DNA from: CAZZEX01 sp964653285
GTDB taxonomy: Bacteria; Chloroflexota; Anaerolineae; B4-G1
Length of the DNA stretch: 64,000 bases
Direction of reading: 5' to 3'
NCBI GenBank assembly: GCA_964653285.1
Contig: CAZZEX010000006.1
Location: 1-64,000, forward strand
Below, piece by piece: positions 40,546-48,798 of this stretch. Under the pieces are notes generated by a model, which was not told the origin of the DNA, did no database searches, and worked only from the letters and a program-made list of their open reading frames with translations. A program made the position numbers and the translations under genes. The stretch's first letter is position 1; each line of letters begins with the position of its first letter.

Positions 40546-41751
40546 TTACTCGTCTGGTTTAGCCTTCTTTTGTCTTCGGAGTGGCCTCGACGTCTTCTCT
40601 GTAGGGCGTGGGCTGGCAGCAACCGCCGCCTCGTAGACCTCGACAAGGCGGGCGGTAGCCGCCGGGATCGCGTAGCGTTGCGCTGCTTGCACAGCCTGCT
40701 CTCCCATCGTCCGGCGGCGTGGCTCGTCGGCCAGCAGTCCCACCGCCGCGTCGGCGAAAGCATCCTCCCGGGCTGGCACAAGCAGGCCCCCTCCCTCGGC
40801 CAACACGTTTACCGAACTGGGGGTCTCCATCGCCACCACGGGGGTACCGGCAGCCATCGCCTCGATCAGCACCAGGCCCTGCGTCTCCGTCAGAGAGGGG
40901 AAGACGAACAGGTCGGCAGCGGCGGTGTAGTGGGGTACCTCGCTGTGGGGAATGGGGCCGGCGAAGATCACCTGCTCGCCGAGGCCGAGTCTCCGCGCCA
41001 TGCGCTGCAGACCGCGCTCGCGCGGCCCTTTGCCTACCAGCACCAGCCGGGCCTGGGACCGCTCGGTCACGACCCGGGCGAAGGCTCGCAGCAGGAAGTC
41101 AAGGTTCTTTTCATCCGCCAGCCGGCCCACGTATAGCAGCAGTTCGGCGTTCTCCAGCCCCAGAGCGGCGCGGACGCGCTGTGGTTCCAGATCGTGGTAC
41201 TGGCTCAGCTCCACTGGCGTCGGCACGACAGTCACCGGGACATCGGTTTCATACTCGTGCAGGATGAAATCACGAATGCTGGGCGTGGGAGCCACGATCT
41301 GAGTGCACTTTTCCAGGTAGCGCCTGACGATCTCCTCGGTCACCATGCCCGCTAAATCTGGCACAATGGGGATGTACCTCTGGGCGCACATATCATAACG
41401 GGTGTGGAACGTGAAGACCAGCGGCAGATTCATGTCACGTGCAAAGGTAGCTGCTATATCTCCCATCCAAATGGGATGCTGACTGTGGATCAGGGCCGGC
41501 TTGATACCGCGCACCGTGGGTGCCATCGTCGTCTTGAAAGGGAGCACCAGCGAGAGGTCCAGTTGGTCGGGCAGGTCGAGGGCGGGGAAACGAAAGATAT
41601 AGGGCTCCTTGTCCTGATAGTCCTCGTACTCAGGGACGATAATGTGTACATCGTGGCCAGCCTCAATCAATCCCCGGCGGAACAGCACGATAGATGTCAC
41701 CACCCCGCTAACGGTAGGCTTGTAGGTGTTGCTAAAAACGAGAATGCGCAT
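40546..41751 (-). CDS. GT4-family glycosyltransferase (diacylglycerol glucosyltransferase-like)
   Basis: The 401-residue protein has the GT-B fold of family 4 glycosyltransferases. The N-terminal part is MRILVFSNTYKPTVSGVV with the loop typical of lipid and PIM-type transferases, followed by FTFHTRYDMCAQRYIP. The C-terminal donor domain has LLYVGRLADEKNLDFLLRAF near 208 and FPSLTETQGLVLIEAMA near 305, including the E-x7-E pair. It probably makes glycolipids at the cytoplasmic membrane face; this is inference from the subfamily. The C-terminal tail is Lys/Arg-rich. The ATG at 41751 is preferred to a TTG at 41775. Confidence 0.9.
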   Translation of the reverse strand: MRILVFSNTYKPTVSGVVTSIVLFRRGLIEAGHDVHIIVPEYEDYQDKEPYIFRFPALDLPDQLDLSLVLPFKTTMAPTVRGIKPALIHSQHPIWMGDIAATFARDMNLPLVFTFHTRYDMCAQRYIPIVPDLAGMVTEEIVRRYLEKCTQIVAPTPSIRDFILHEYETDVPVTVVPTPVELSQYHDLEPQRVRAALGLENAELLLYVGRLADEKNLDFLLRAFARVVTERSQARLVLVGKGPRERGLQRMARRLGLGEQVIFAGPIPHSEVPHYTAAADLFVFPSLTETQGLVLIEAMAAGTPVVAMETPSSVNVLAEGGGLLVPAREDAFADAAVGLLADEPRRRTMGEQAVQAAQRYAIPAATARLVEVYEAAVAASPRPTEKTSRPLRRQKKAKPDE

Positions 41752-41775
41752 ACTACCAGTTTCCCAATCTACCAA

Positions 41776-42807
41776 CTAGAGTGCCAGTTCTGCGTTCAGC
41801 GCCGAGAGCACCTCATCAATCGGGTTGATGATTGTGGCGGCATCGGAGCCGGCAAAGAGCAACCCCACGACTCGCCTGTCCATGTCCAGCACCGCCGAGC
41901 CGGAATCCCCGGGCTGGCTCATCGGGCCGGCAACCAGTTGGCCAGTAAAGAGCGCCGTGGGGCCGTTGTAGTCAATGCGCAGCGTGGCGTCAATCTGGGT
42001 GATGGTGCCCTGGGTGTGACCGCTGGTGCGCCCCGACTTCTGTACCTCCGTCCCCAACGTGGCCGTGCCAACACCGGTCGGCACGCCGATGTAGAGGATA
42101 TCGTTGCTCGCCAGGTCTGGCGAGAGAGGACGGGCCAGCGCCGCGTCCACCCGGTTGACTCCCTCGGTCTGCTTCACTGCTTGAAGTTGATGGCTTGAAC
42201 CAAGCGCCCCGGCCACGTAGTTCAGCAGCCTGGCAGACCATTCAGCGGTGGGACACTCCGACGGGGCGGTGCCGAAGTCGAGGGGCACGTAATCGGCCAG
42301 CGTGGCGATACGGTCGTCCATTGTGCCACCGTCGGCAGCACCTGGCTGGAGAACGGCGTCCCCCTCCTGACCGTTGTTGCTGTTGGCCAGGACGTGATTG
42401 TTCGAGAGGATAAACGTCTCCTCGCCCCGGCGCATCAGGCAGCCGAAAGTGCCAGCCGTGATGCGGTAGTGACCCACGGAGACGCCCGGCGGGACGACGG
42501 GCCGCCAGCGGTCGCGTGGCCCCAACCCTTCGGCAGGCTCAGGCCGCCGCTGGAAGGCACGCAATACCCCCGTTTCCACTATATCCGTCTTGACGCCGTC
42601 GAGTGCCCGTGGCACCAGGTCTTCTGCGGTCAGGACAGAGGGGTCCTCCTTGCGCGTGACCGAGACTACGAGACTCAGTTCACCCGTGTTGACCCCCTGG
42701 GTGATCTTGTAGCCTAGGCCCACCCCCACGACGTTGCGCTTTCCCAGCAGTTCATAGACACGGGCTCCTTTGACTTGCTTCACCTGGGCTATCAGTTCTG
42801 TGGTCAT
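41776..42807 (-). CDS. NAL1/trypsin-like serine protease with an N-terminal accessory domain
   Basis: The 343-residue protein has an N-terminal domain (residues 10-85, with KRNVVGVGLGYKITQGV and LVPRALDGVKTDIVETGVL) and a trypsin-fold domain. The catalytic triad appears as His in FILSNNHVLANSNNG near 140, Asp in GVNRVDAALARPL near 222, and Ser in PGDSGSAVLDMDRRV near 305. There is no signal peptide, so it is probably cytoplasmic. A dispersed repeat (42526-42543) encodes PEPAEGL between the domains. AAAGGAG is 6 bases before the ATG. The next gene upstream encodes a free copy of the N-terminal domain. Confidence 0.85.
   Translation of the reverse strand: MTTELIAQVKQVKGARVYELLGKRNVVGVGLGYKITQGVNTGELSLVVSVTRKEDPSVLTAEDLVPRALDGVKTDIVETGVLRAFQRRPEPAEGLGPRDRWRPVVPPGVSVGHYRITAGTFGCLMRRGEETFILSNNHVLANSNNGQEGDAVLQPGAADGGTMDDRIATLADYVPLDFGTAPSECPTAEWSARLLNYVAGALGSSHQLQAVKQTEGVNRVDAALARPLSPDLASNDILYIGVPTGVGTATLGTEVQKSGRTSGHTQGTITQIDATLRIDYNGPTALFTGQLVAGPMSQPGDSGSAVLDMDRRVVGLLFAGSDAATIINPIDEVLSALNAELAL
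42526..42543. repeat. Dispersed repeat inserted in frame in the protease gene
   Basis: CCCTTCGGCAGGCTCAGG is a known type of dispersed intergenic word. Here it encodes PEPAEG in the linker between the N-terminal and protease domains, so the insertion is tolerated. Confidence 0.6.
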
Positions 42808-42975
42808 CCTGTTCTCCTTTACCGGTTCCCGGTGCGAAACGGGGGCGGAGGCCCGGCTTCAGCCAGGGCACTCCTGGTGGATCATGGCGTTCGCTGCGCT
42901 TCGCACCACAAACAAATCCGATGGCGGAGTCCCGATCAACCCCAACCCCAAACTCCGCATCCCGAATCCCAAACC

Positions 42976-43230
42976 TCATAGCGCTCGCAGTTCGCCAACG
43001 GCCTGAACGTCTATGGGTACTCCCTCTAACTCACGTGGTATCACGTCGCCCGGAGCGAGTTGGAAGAGGGGCACCTTATGGGTTACCGAGACTACAATAG
43101 CCGGTTCGCCGGTTGGTTTTCCCTCACGAAGCCCGATCCCCACCCCGACGACGTTGGCTTTGCGCATCAGATCAGCCTCGTATACCGCCTTGACCGCCCG
43201 CAGGCGCTTTAATTCCTTATCCTGTATCAT
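42976..43230 (-). CDS. Stand-alone homologue of the protease N-terminal domain
   Basis: This 84-residue protein aligns along almost its full length with residues 15-85 of the neighbouring protease: NVVGVGIGLREGKPTGEP and AIVVSVTHKVPLFQL here against NVVGVGLGYKITQGVNTGEL and SLVVSVTRKED there, then VIPRELEGVPIDVQAVGELRA against the LVPRALDGVKTDIVETGVLRA region. It lacks any protease domain. It may act in trans as a chaperone, inhibitor or adaptor for the protease; that is inference. The 168 bases between the two genes hold repeat-like CCCCAACCCCAAACTCC words and no gene. Confidence 0.78.
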   Translation of the reverse strand: MIQDKELKRLRAVKAVYEADLMRKANVVGVGIGLREGKPTGEPAIVVSVTHKVPLFQLAPGDVIPRELEGVPIDVQAVGELRAL

Positions 43231-43251
43231 CCGGTTATCCTATCCTCTTGT

Positions 43252-44220
43252 CTATGGCGAGGGCGTGGACTGCTGATATAGTTGCAATTGTACTACCATC
43301 GCCCGTTGCGTGCGAGCGGCCGCCTCCAATTGCGTATCCCCGGCCGCATGGGCCAGATTTGCCGCTCGCTCCAGATCAGCGGTGGCCGCGGCGTAGTTTT
43401 CTTGCTCCGTGAGGATGCTTGCTCGCACGTAGTACCCCCCCCCCGCCTGAGGGTTCTGAGCGATGGCCTGCTCGATATCGGCGCTGGCTGCGGCCAGGCC
43501 CCCCATGCGCAGATATGCCATGCTGCGATCCAGCAGGAAATCGAAGTCCGTCTCGTACAGAGAGCGGGCAGTGTCGAAAGCCACCTGCGCGTCATCCAGT
43601 TCGTTCAACTCCAAGTAGATCACGCCCTGCCAAAGCCATGGGTCAGGATCGTCGGGGGTGAGAGCAGCCGCCGCCTCGAACTCGGCTAACGCCGCCCACA
43701 GGTCCCCTTCCTCGATCAGGGATTCTCCCCTGGTGCTATGCTGGAACGCCTGGCGTACCTGAGGCGGAGGTGCAATGAGGCGGTCGTAGACCAGCCAGAC
43801 AACTGCGAGGGAAAGAACCACCACCAGGCCCCAGGTCAGTACCCGGCGCAGTTGGTACCGCTGCTGCCGGGCCATCTCCTCTTCCAGGAACCACCACCAG
43901 CGCGCCCGGTCCGGCTGCACGGCTGCCCGCTCCTCCTGGAGCGCCGCACCGGCCTCGGCCAGGAAGTGGTCCTGCTGGCGGCGGAGTCGCCGCTGCACAG
44001 TCTCGAATCGGACACGCTCAGCGCGCACGTCCGCGCTGGTCGCCTCGAGTTCCGCCAATCCCTGGGCAGCCTGGTCGAGCAGATGAAGCAATTCCAGCGC
44101 CTGGAGACCAGCCCCGCGCAGGTTGGTCACCCGCAGTTCGGCGAGATCCAGCGCCTGGCGCAGGCGATTGGCCGGGGTATGGGCTGTGTAGGGAACAAAG
44201 AACTTACCCATATTCGTCAC
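43252..44220 (-). CDS. Membrane-anchored coiled-coil and TPR protein
   Basis: The 322-residue protein has a charged helical N-terminal half (residues 15-125, probably coiled coil), a single membrane helix (LTWGLVVVLSLAVVWLVYDRL near 128-148), and a C-terminal half with about three to four TPR units (ALAEFEAAAALTPDDPDPW, AQVAFDTARSLYETD, ASADIEQAIAQNPQAGGGYY). It is probably a scaffold for protein assembly at the membrane. The GTG at 44220 directly follows the stop of the upstream gene; an ATG at 44211 is an alternative. Function is unknown. Confidence 0.78.
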   Translation of the reverse strand: MTNMGKFFVPYTAHTPANRLRQALDLAELRVTNLRGAGLQALELLHLLDQAAQGLAELEATSADVRAERVRFETVQRRLRRQQDHFLAEAGAALQEERAAVQPDRARWWWFLEEEMARQQRYQLRRVLTWGLVVVLSLAVVWLVYDRLIAPPPQVRQAFQHSTRGESLIEEGDLWAALAEFEAAAALTPDDPDPWLWQGVIYLELNELDDAQVAFDTARSLYETDFDFLLDRSMAYLRMGGLAAASADIEQAIAQNPQAGGGYYVRASILTEQENYAAATADLERAANLAHAAGDTQLEAAARTQRAMVVQLQLYQQSTPSP

Positions 44221-45078
44221 TCAATCCGTCCAGAGTTCCTCGTACAGTCGGTCCAGCCCTGCTTTGATGCGGCGCTGGACCAAGTCACGCTCATCCTCGG
44301 GGACGGGGAAGAGGGGCAGCATCTCGGCTACCAAAGCCGTCATATCCACCCGCGTCTGCCCAATCGTGTGTAACGAGCGCACCCGCCGGCGTGCCAATGC
44401 GATGTACTCGCTGAGCGCCCGGGAGGCAGACTGGTCGCATAATGAGCCCCGGCCAGGCACGATGGTGGTCTTCGAGAAGCGTGCCCGGCGTAGCGTTGTC
44501 AACGTGTTCAGCCATGCCTTGGTATCCAGTGCTGCATTCAGAAAGGGATGGCTATCTACAACCAGCGTATCGCCCGCGAAGAGCACGTCCTGGTCAGGGA
44601 GGTAGATCCAGGCACTGCCAGGAGCGCCACCAGCGACGCGCTTAACCGTCACGTCCAGCCCTCCTTTGTAAAGCGTCAGGCGGCCGGTAAACATGATCTC
44701 AGGCAGTGTGATAGATGTTCCTGCCAGGTCATCGGCCGCTTCCGGGTAACGGCGCGCACAACTCTCGACAACACCGCGCCAGAAACCATCGGTATAGGCG
44801 GAGGCGCGCTCGTAAACCGGCCGCGCAGCGACGATGGGAGCCTCCCCAGAACCGCCAAGGACTCCCGCGCTCAACAGCCGATCAGGATGGGCATCGGTGA
44901 GCACCACGTACAGGATGGGACTTCCAGTGGTCTCCATAATCCGCTGCCGCCAGGCACGAGCGTCACCTGGCAGAGTCGGGGCATCCACAGCGATAACCCC
45001 CGCTGGCATGGCAATAAAGCCGACGTTGACGCCGGGGTATTCGGTCGAAGCGTAGATATCAGGTGCGATCTCTTCCAT
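44221..45078 (-). CDS. Degenerate MBL-fold protein lacking most metal ligands
   Basis: The 285-residue protein follows the metallo-beta-lactamase fold: VGFIAMPAGVIAVDAPTLPG near residue 18, then the expected HxHxDH motif reads VLTDAHPDRLLSAG near 58, so the first and last His are Asp and Arg. The later LFAGDTLVVDSHP keeps the Asp, while VPGRGSLCD has Arg where many members have His. It therefore probably does not bind two metals as usual and may be a non-catalytic or altered member. An ATG at 45180 would add 34 low-quality residues. There is no strong Shine-Dalgarno at 45078, so the start is uncertain. Confidence 0.7.
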   Translation of the reverse strand: MEEIAPDIYASTEYPGVNVGFIAMPAGVIAVDAPTLPGDARAWRQRIMETTGSPILYVVLTDAHPDRLLSAGVLGGSGEAPIVAARPVYERASAYTDGFWRGVVESCARRYPEAADDLAGTSITLPEIMFTGRLTLYKGGLDVTVKRVAGGAPGSAWIYLPDQDVLFAGDTLVVDSHPFLNAALDTKAWLNTLTTLRRARFSKTTIVPGRGSLCDQSASRALSEYIALARRRVRSLHTIGQTRVDMTALVAEMLPLFPVPEDERDLVQRRIKAGLDRLYEELWTD

Positions 45079-45224
45079 AGGACTAGATACTCGTTCTGTT
45101 AGAAACTGTGACCCGCTGCATGGAACGTCCCCGGGACGGGGACTTCGAGCATTGGGGTGAGCAGTTACCGTGGGAAGCATTTTTTGCGGACCCTTAATAC
45201 TGGATACTCAATACTGGATGCTGG

Positions 45225-46451
45225 TCAAGGAACACGCGGTCCCAGGGAGGACAATAGGCCGGCAAGCATTGCCCTGGCGTGAGCCACGTCGGTCGCTGGG
45301 GTGCTACCCTGGGCCAGGTGAGGCCGTCCCCCCCCTTTACCCCCCAACTGCGCGCAGGCCTCCCGGAGCAGCGCCGCCACGTCCAGGTCTACTCCCTCAG
45401 CGCGAGCAAAACACAGATGTGTCCGCTCACCGACGCTGACCAACAAGGCAACCACGCCCGGGCGCTGCGCCAACTCCTGGGCCAGGGCACGTAGTTCCCC
45501 TGGTTCACGCCGCTCCCAGACCTTCCACACCACGCGGTACGGCTCGTGGACGACGGCGGTTTCTGCCAGTTCACTCGCCTCCACTTTCAGTAGCCGCTTG
45601 CGCGCCCGGCGCACCTCCTGCCGCAGCCGCTTGGCCTCAGCCTGCAGCCGCTCCACAGCCTGGCCCAGTTCCCAATGGCCGACGGTCAGCATAGCCGTCA
45701 GTTGATTGACCATCGCGTTCTTGGCCTGGTAATCGCGCAGGGCACGCCCGCCACACAGGAACTCAACGCGCGTCTCGTTGCCGCGATAGTCGAGGCGCAC
45801 GATCTTGACCAGGCCGATTTCGCCAGTGTGGGCAACGTGTGTCCCACCGCAGGGGTTCACGTCAAAGTCGGCGATCTCCACAATGCGCACTGGCCCCTCC
45901 ACGACCGGCTGGCGCCTCAAGGGCAGTGCAGCTAATTCGTCAGAGCCGACGAAACGTGTGCCGACCGGACGGTTCTCCCAGATCACCCGGTTGGCCAGTT
46001 CCTCGACCGGCATCACTGCTGCTGGCTCCAGACGGGCCACATTGATGTCTACCGTGCTCGCCTCCGTCCCCAGGTGAAACCCTACGGTGTCGGCATTGAG
46101 CACCTGTTCGAAGGCAGCGGAGAGAATGTGCTGTCCGGTGTGCTGCTGCATGTGATCGAAGCGGCGGGGCCAATCGAGCACTCCCTCGACCTCAGCCCCT
46201 TCGGGTTTTCCGAAACCCGAGGGCGCTTCCGAGAGCACATGGACGATGGTGCCGTCCTCCTCTCGCACGACGACGTCAAGCACTGCTATCCCACCCAGCG
46301 TCCCCCGGTCGGCTGGCTGACCACCGGAGGTGGGGTAAAAGGCCGTGCGGTCGAGCACGACGGCCGGGCAGCCCTCCCAGGCCAATTGCTCAATCACGCG
46401 GGCAGAGAAGCGAGTACAGGTTGAGTCCGTGTAGTACAATCGCTCGGTCAT
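45225..46451 (-). CDS. AlaX-type alanyl-tRNA editing hydrolase with DHHA1-like C-terminus
   Basis: The 408-residue protein has the AlaRS editing-domain layout without the synthetase core: an N-terminal beta domain with FYPTSGGQPADRGTLGG near residue 38, the zinc motifs HMQQHTGQHILSAAF near 100 and CGGTHVAHTGEIG near 200, a coiled-coil stretch rich in Arg and Leu near 255-290, and a C-terminal DHHA1-like domain ending with GGKGGGRPHLAQGST. It is expected to hydrolyse Ser- or Gly-mischarged tRNA-Ala in trans. Its start overlaps the histidine-kinase stop by 4 bases. Confidence 0.92.
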   Translation of the reverse strand: MTERLYYTDSTCTRFSARVIEQLAWEGCPAVVLDRTAFYPTSGGQPADRGTLGGIAVLDVVVREEDGTIVHVLSEAPSGFGKPEGAEVEGVLDWPRRFDHMQQHTGQHILSAAFEQVLNADTVGFHLGTEASTVDINVARLEPAAVMPVEELANRVIWENRPVGTRFVGSDELAALPLRRQPVVEGPVRIVEIADFDVNPCGGTHVAHTGEIGLVKIVRLDYRGNETRVEFLCGGRALRDYQAKNAMVNQLTAMLTVGHWELGQAVERLQAEAKRLRQEVRRARKRLLKVEASELAETAVVHEPYRVVWKVWERREPGELRALAQELAQRPGVVALLVSVGERTHLCFARAEGVDLDVAALLREACAQLGGKGGGRPHLAQGSTPATDVAHARAMLAGLLSSLGPRVP

Positions 46452-48145
46452 TCGGCCTCCAGGTCCGTAGGGGGGGATTCCATATCCCCCTTCAGCGGCA
46501 GAGTGAAATAAAAGGTCGCGCCGTGGCCCACCTCGCTCTCCACCCAGATGCGCCCTCCATGGGCTTCCACGGCCAGTTTACAGAAGGCCAGGCCCAGGCC
46601 AGTTCCCCTGGTTCTCATAGGACCCTCGGCACTCTCCAGACGCGCGAAGCGATCAAAGACGCGCTGGCGATATTCCGGCGGGATACCAGGGCCAGTATCC
46701 GTTACAGCAAACAGCATTTCTTCCCCCGTCCGTTCTACGCTGAGCGTGATGAGCCCTTCCTTCGGGGTAAACTTCACCGCGTTGTCCAGCAAGTTCGTCA
46801 ACACGCGCAAGATCAGGTCGCCATCGGCAGGCACCTTCGGCAGGCCAGGGGTGACTTGCGCCACCAGCGTCTGCCCTCTATTTAGCGCCGACGGTTGGAT
46901 CTGCTCTATCGCCTCCTGAACCAGCGGCTCGGGACCTATGAGGGTCTTTTTCAACTCCGTTTCGCCCGCTTCCAGCCGGCCCAGGTCCAGCAGCGAATCA
47001 ATCAGGCGATACAATTTCTGCCCGCTACGTATGGCGATGCCCAGCAGTTTCGTCATCGGCAGCGTCTCGTCGTGTTCGATGAAGGCGGTATGAATCAATC
47101 GTAGACTGCTCATCATACTGCCCAACGGATTGCGCAAGTCGTGAACGATCATGTGCGTCAGGTCCTCGCGCATCCGCTCCAACGCTACCTGCTCCGAGAT
47201 GTCGTGCCCGACCCACTGGATGGCCTCCCGCCCACCGTAGTCAATCTTAGCCATGTGTGTTTTCAAGGTGCGGGGCTTCTCGCTGGACGGGGACTGCATC
47301 TCCAGGCTCATCTTCATTCTGAGGCGTTGGCCTTCTCGAACCTGCTGCATGGCTGCCTGGCAGGTCTCTCGTGCCATTCCGAGCACGTCACAGAAGTCAG
47401 CACCGCTCAACTGCTCCCGAGGACGCCCTAGCATTTGGACCGCCTGCTGATTGAGGTCCAGGATTCTCCCCTCCAGATCCAGCACGATGATGGGATCAGC
47501 ACTTTCGTTGAAGAGGCTCTCGTAACGGCGCTCGGCCTGCCTCACGCGCTCGTAAAGCTCGGCGTTGCGGATGGCGACGGCGGCCAGATCGGCCACAGCA
47601 AGCAGCAACCGTTGCGCATCTCCGTCGAAAGTACCTGCGGCTGGGTTGATCGCCTCGATCACGCCGATAGCATGCCCTTCGATCTTGACCGGTACGGCGA
47701 GCATCGTGCGCGTGCAGAAGCCTGTTCTATCATCCACGCCGGAGTAGAAGCGCTTATCGGAGTGGGCTACGGACACCAGCTCTGGCTGGCCAGTTTGGAC
47801 CACCCAACTTGCAATCCCCTGACCGGGAGCCAGGCGCAGTCCGACTACCTCCTCAGCCGCCTCACCGACAGCAACGCGAAAGGCCAGTTCTCCTGTCTTC
47901 TCATCCAGCAGGGCCACCGAGGCGGCGTCCACCTGGAAGTAATCCCGTACCTGGGCCATGAGAGATCGCAGCACGCTGTCCAGGTCGAGGGTCGCGGTGA
48001 TGGCCTGGCTGGTCTCGTGAAGAAAAGTCAGTTCACGTAGTTGTTTCCGCATTGCTTCAACCTGGCACTCATCTAGCCCCTGGCTTGGCCAGTTTTCAAA
48101 ATCGGGAGCCTCGTGCTTTGAGATTTGGGACTTACCGTCTGTCAT
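46448..48145 (-). CDS. GAF-PAS sensor histidine kinase
   Basis: The 565-residue protein has no membrane segment and appears cytosolic. A GAF domain covers roughly residues 40-195 (with AVPVKIEGHAIGVIEAINP), a PAS domain 205-325 (ESLFNESADPIIVLDLEGRI), and the HisKA domain has the phospho-acceptor in MIVHDLRNPLGSMMSSLRLI near 340. The ATPase domain has the N box in LTNLLDNAVKFTPKEGLITL, the G1 box DTGPGIPPEYRQRVFDRF and G2 GTGLGLAFCKLAVEAHGG. No cognate response regulator is adjacent; an OmpR-type one lies at 57831. It overlaps both neighbouring genes by 4 bases. Confidence 0.94.
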   Translation of the reverse strand: MTDGKSQISKHEAPDFENWPSQGLDECQVEAMRKQLRELTFLHETSQAITATLDLDSVLRSLMAQVRDYFQVDAASVALLDEKTGELAFRVAVGEAAEEVVGLRLAPGQGIASWVVQTGQPELVSVAHSDKRFYSGVDDRTGFCTRTMLAVPVKIEGHAIGVIEAINPAAGTFDGDAQRLLLAVADLAAVAIRNAELYERVRQAERRYESLFNESADPIIVLDLEGRILDLNQQAVQMLGRPREQLSGADFCDVLGMARETCQAAMQQVREGQRLRMKMSLEMQSPSSEKPRTLKTHMAKIDYGGREAIQWVGHDISEQVALERMREDLTHMIVHDLRNPLGSMMSSLRLIHTAFIEHDETLPMTKLLGIAIRSGQKLYRLIDSLLDLGRLEAGETELKKTLIGPEPLVQEAIEQIQPSALNRGQTLVAQVTPGLPKVPADGDLILRVLTNLLDNAVKFTPKEGLITLSVERTGEEMLFAVTDTGPGIPPEYRQRVFDRFARLESAEGPMRTRGTGLGLAFCKLAVEAHGGRIWVESEVGHGATFYFTLPLKGDMESPPTDLEAE

Positions 48146-48798
48146 GAGTTCTTAAATACGACTTCCTCCCGCCCCCGCAGTTTATCGAGAATCTTGTCTG
48201 TGATCAGTTCCAGGTGACCGGGATTCAGCACGAAGTCCAGATCATCGGAGGGCACACTCAGCACCGGACAGAGGAAGAATCCATCGATCCATTCCTCGTA
48301 CAGTTCGTTGAGTTGCATCAGATAGGCCGTCGCAATGTCCTGTTCGTATGGACGGCCTCGTCGACGGATTCGTTCCCGGAGTGTGGGAACTGAGGCCCGT
48401 AGATAGACGATCAGGTCAGGTGGGGGAAGCACAGTGGTCACGACCTCATATAGCTCGCAGTAACTACGGTAATCTCGCTCGTCCATCAACCCTTGCCGAT
48501 GGAGATTGCGGGCAAAGATTTCGGCGTCCTCGTAGACCGTGCGATCTTGGACCACCGAGTTGGTGTGCTGGAGCAGCTGCCAATGGTGACGCAAGCGGCG
48601 TGAAAGGAAGTAGATCTGCGAGTGAAAACTCCAACGTTGCATATCCCCATAGAAGTCGGCCAGATAAGGGTTGTCATTGACCGCTTCGAAGAAGGGCTCC
48701 CAGTTCAATTGTTCGCTCAAGAGCGCTGTCAGTGTGGATTTACCCACCCCGATGTTACCTGCGACGGCGACGAAACGTTTCATCTCATCACCTTCCAT
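48142..48798 (-). CDS. Deoxynucleoside kinase
   Basis: The 218-residue protein is a dNK-family kinase (dAdo/dGuo/dCyd kinases). It has P-loop AVAGNIGVGKSTLTALL near residue 12, the substrate region FEAVNDNPYLADFYGDMQRW near 38, VVQDRTVYEDAEIFARNLHR near 80 with the catalytic-type ERS/DR motif, LIVYLRASVPTLRERIRRRG near 130 and the lid RGRPYEQDI. It phosphorylates deoxynucleosides for salvage. GGGGAGG six bases before the ATG at 48798 sets the start. It starts directly after a second dNK gene, as in Firmicutes dGK/dCK pairs. Confidence 0.92.
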   Translation of the reverse strand: MEGDEMKRFVAVAGNIGVGKSTLTALLSEQLNWEPFFEAVNDNPYLADFYGDMQRWSFHSQIYFLSRRLRHHWQLLQHTNSVVQDRTVYEDAEIFARNLHRQGLMDERDYRSYCELYEVVTTVLPPPDLIVYLRASVPTLRERIRRRGRPYEQDIATAYLMQLNELYEEWIDGFFLCPVLSVPSDDLDFVLNPGHLELITDKILDKLRGREEVVFKNS

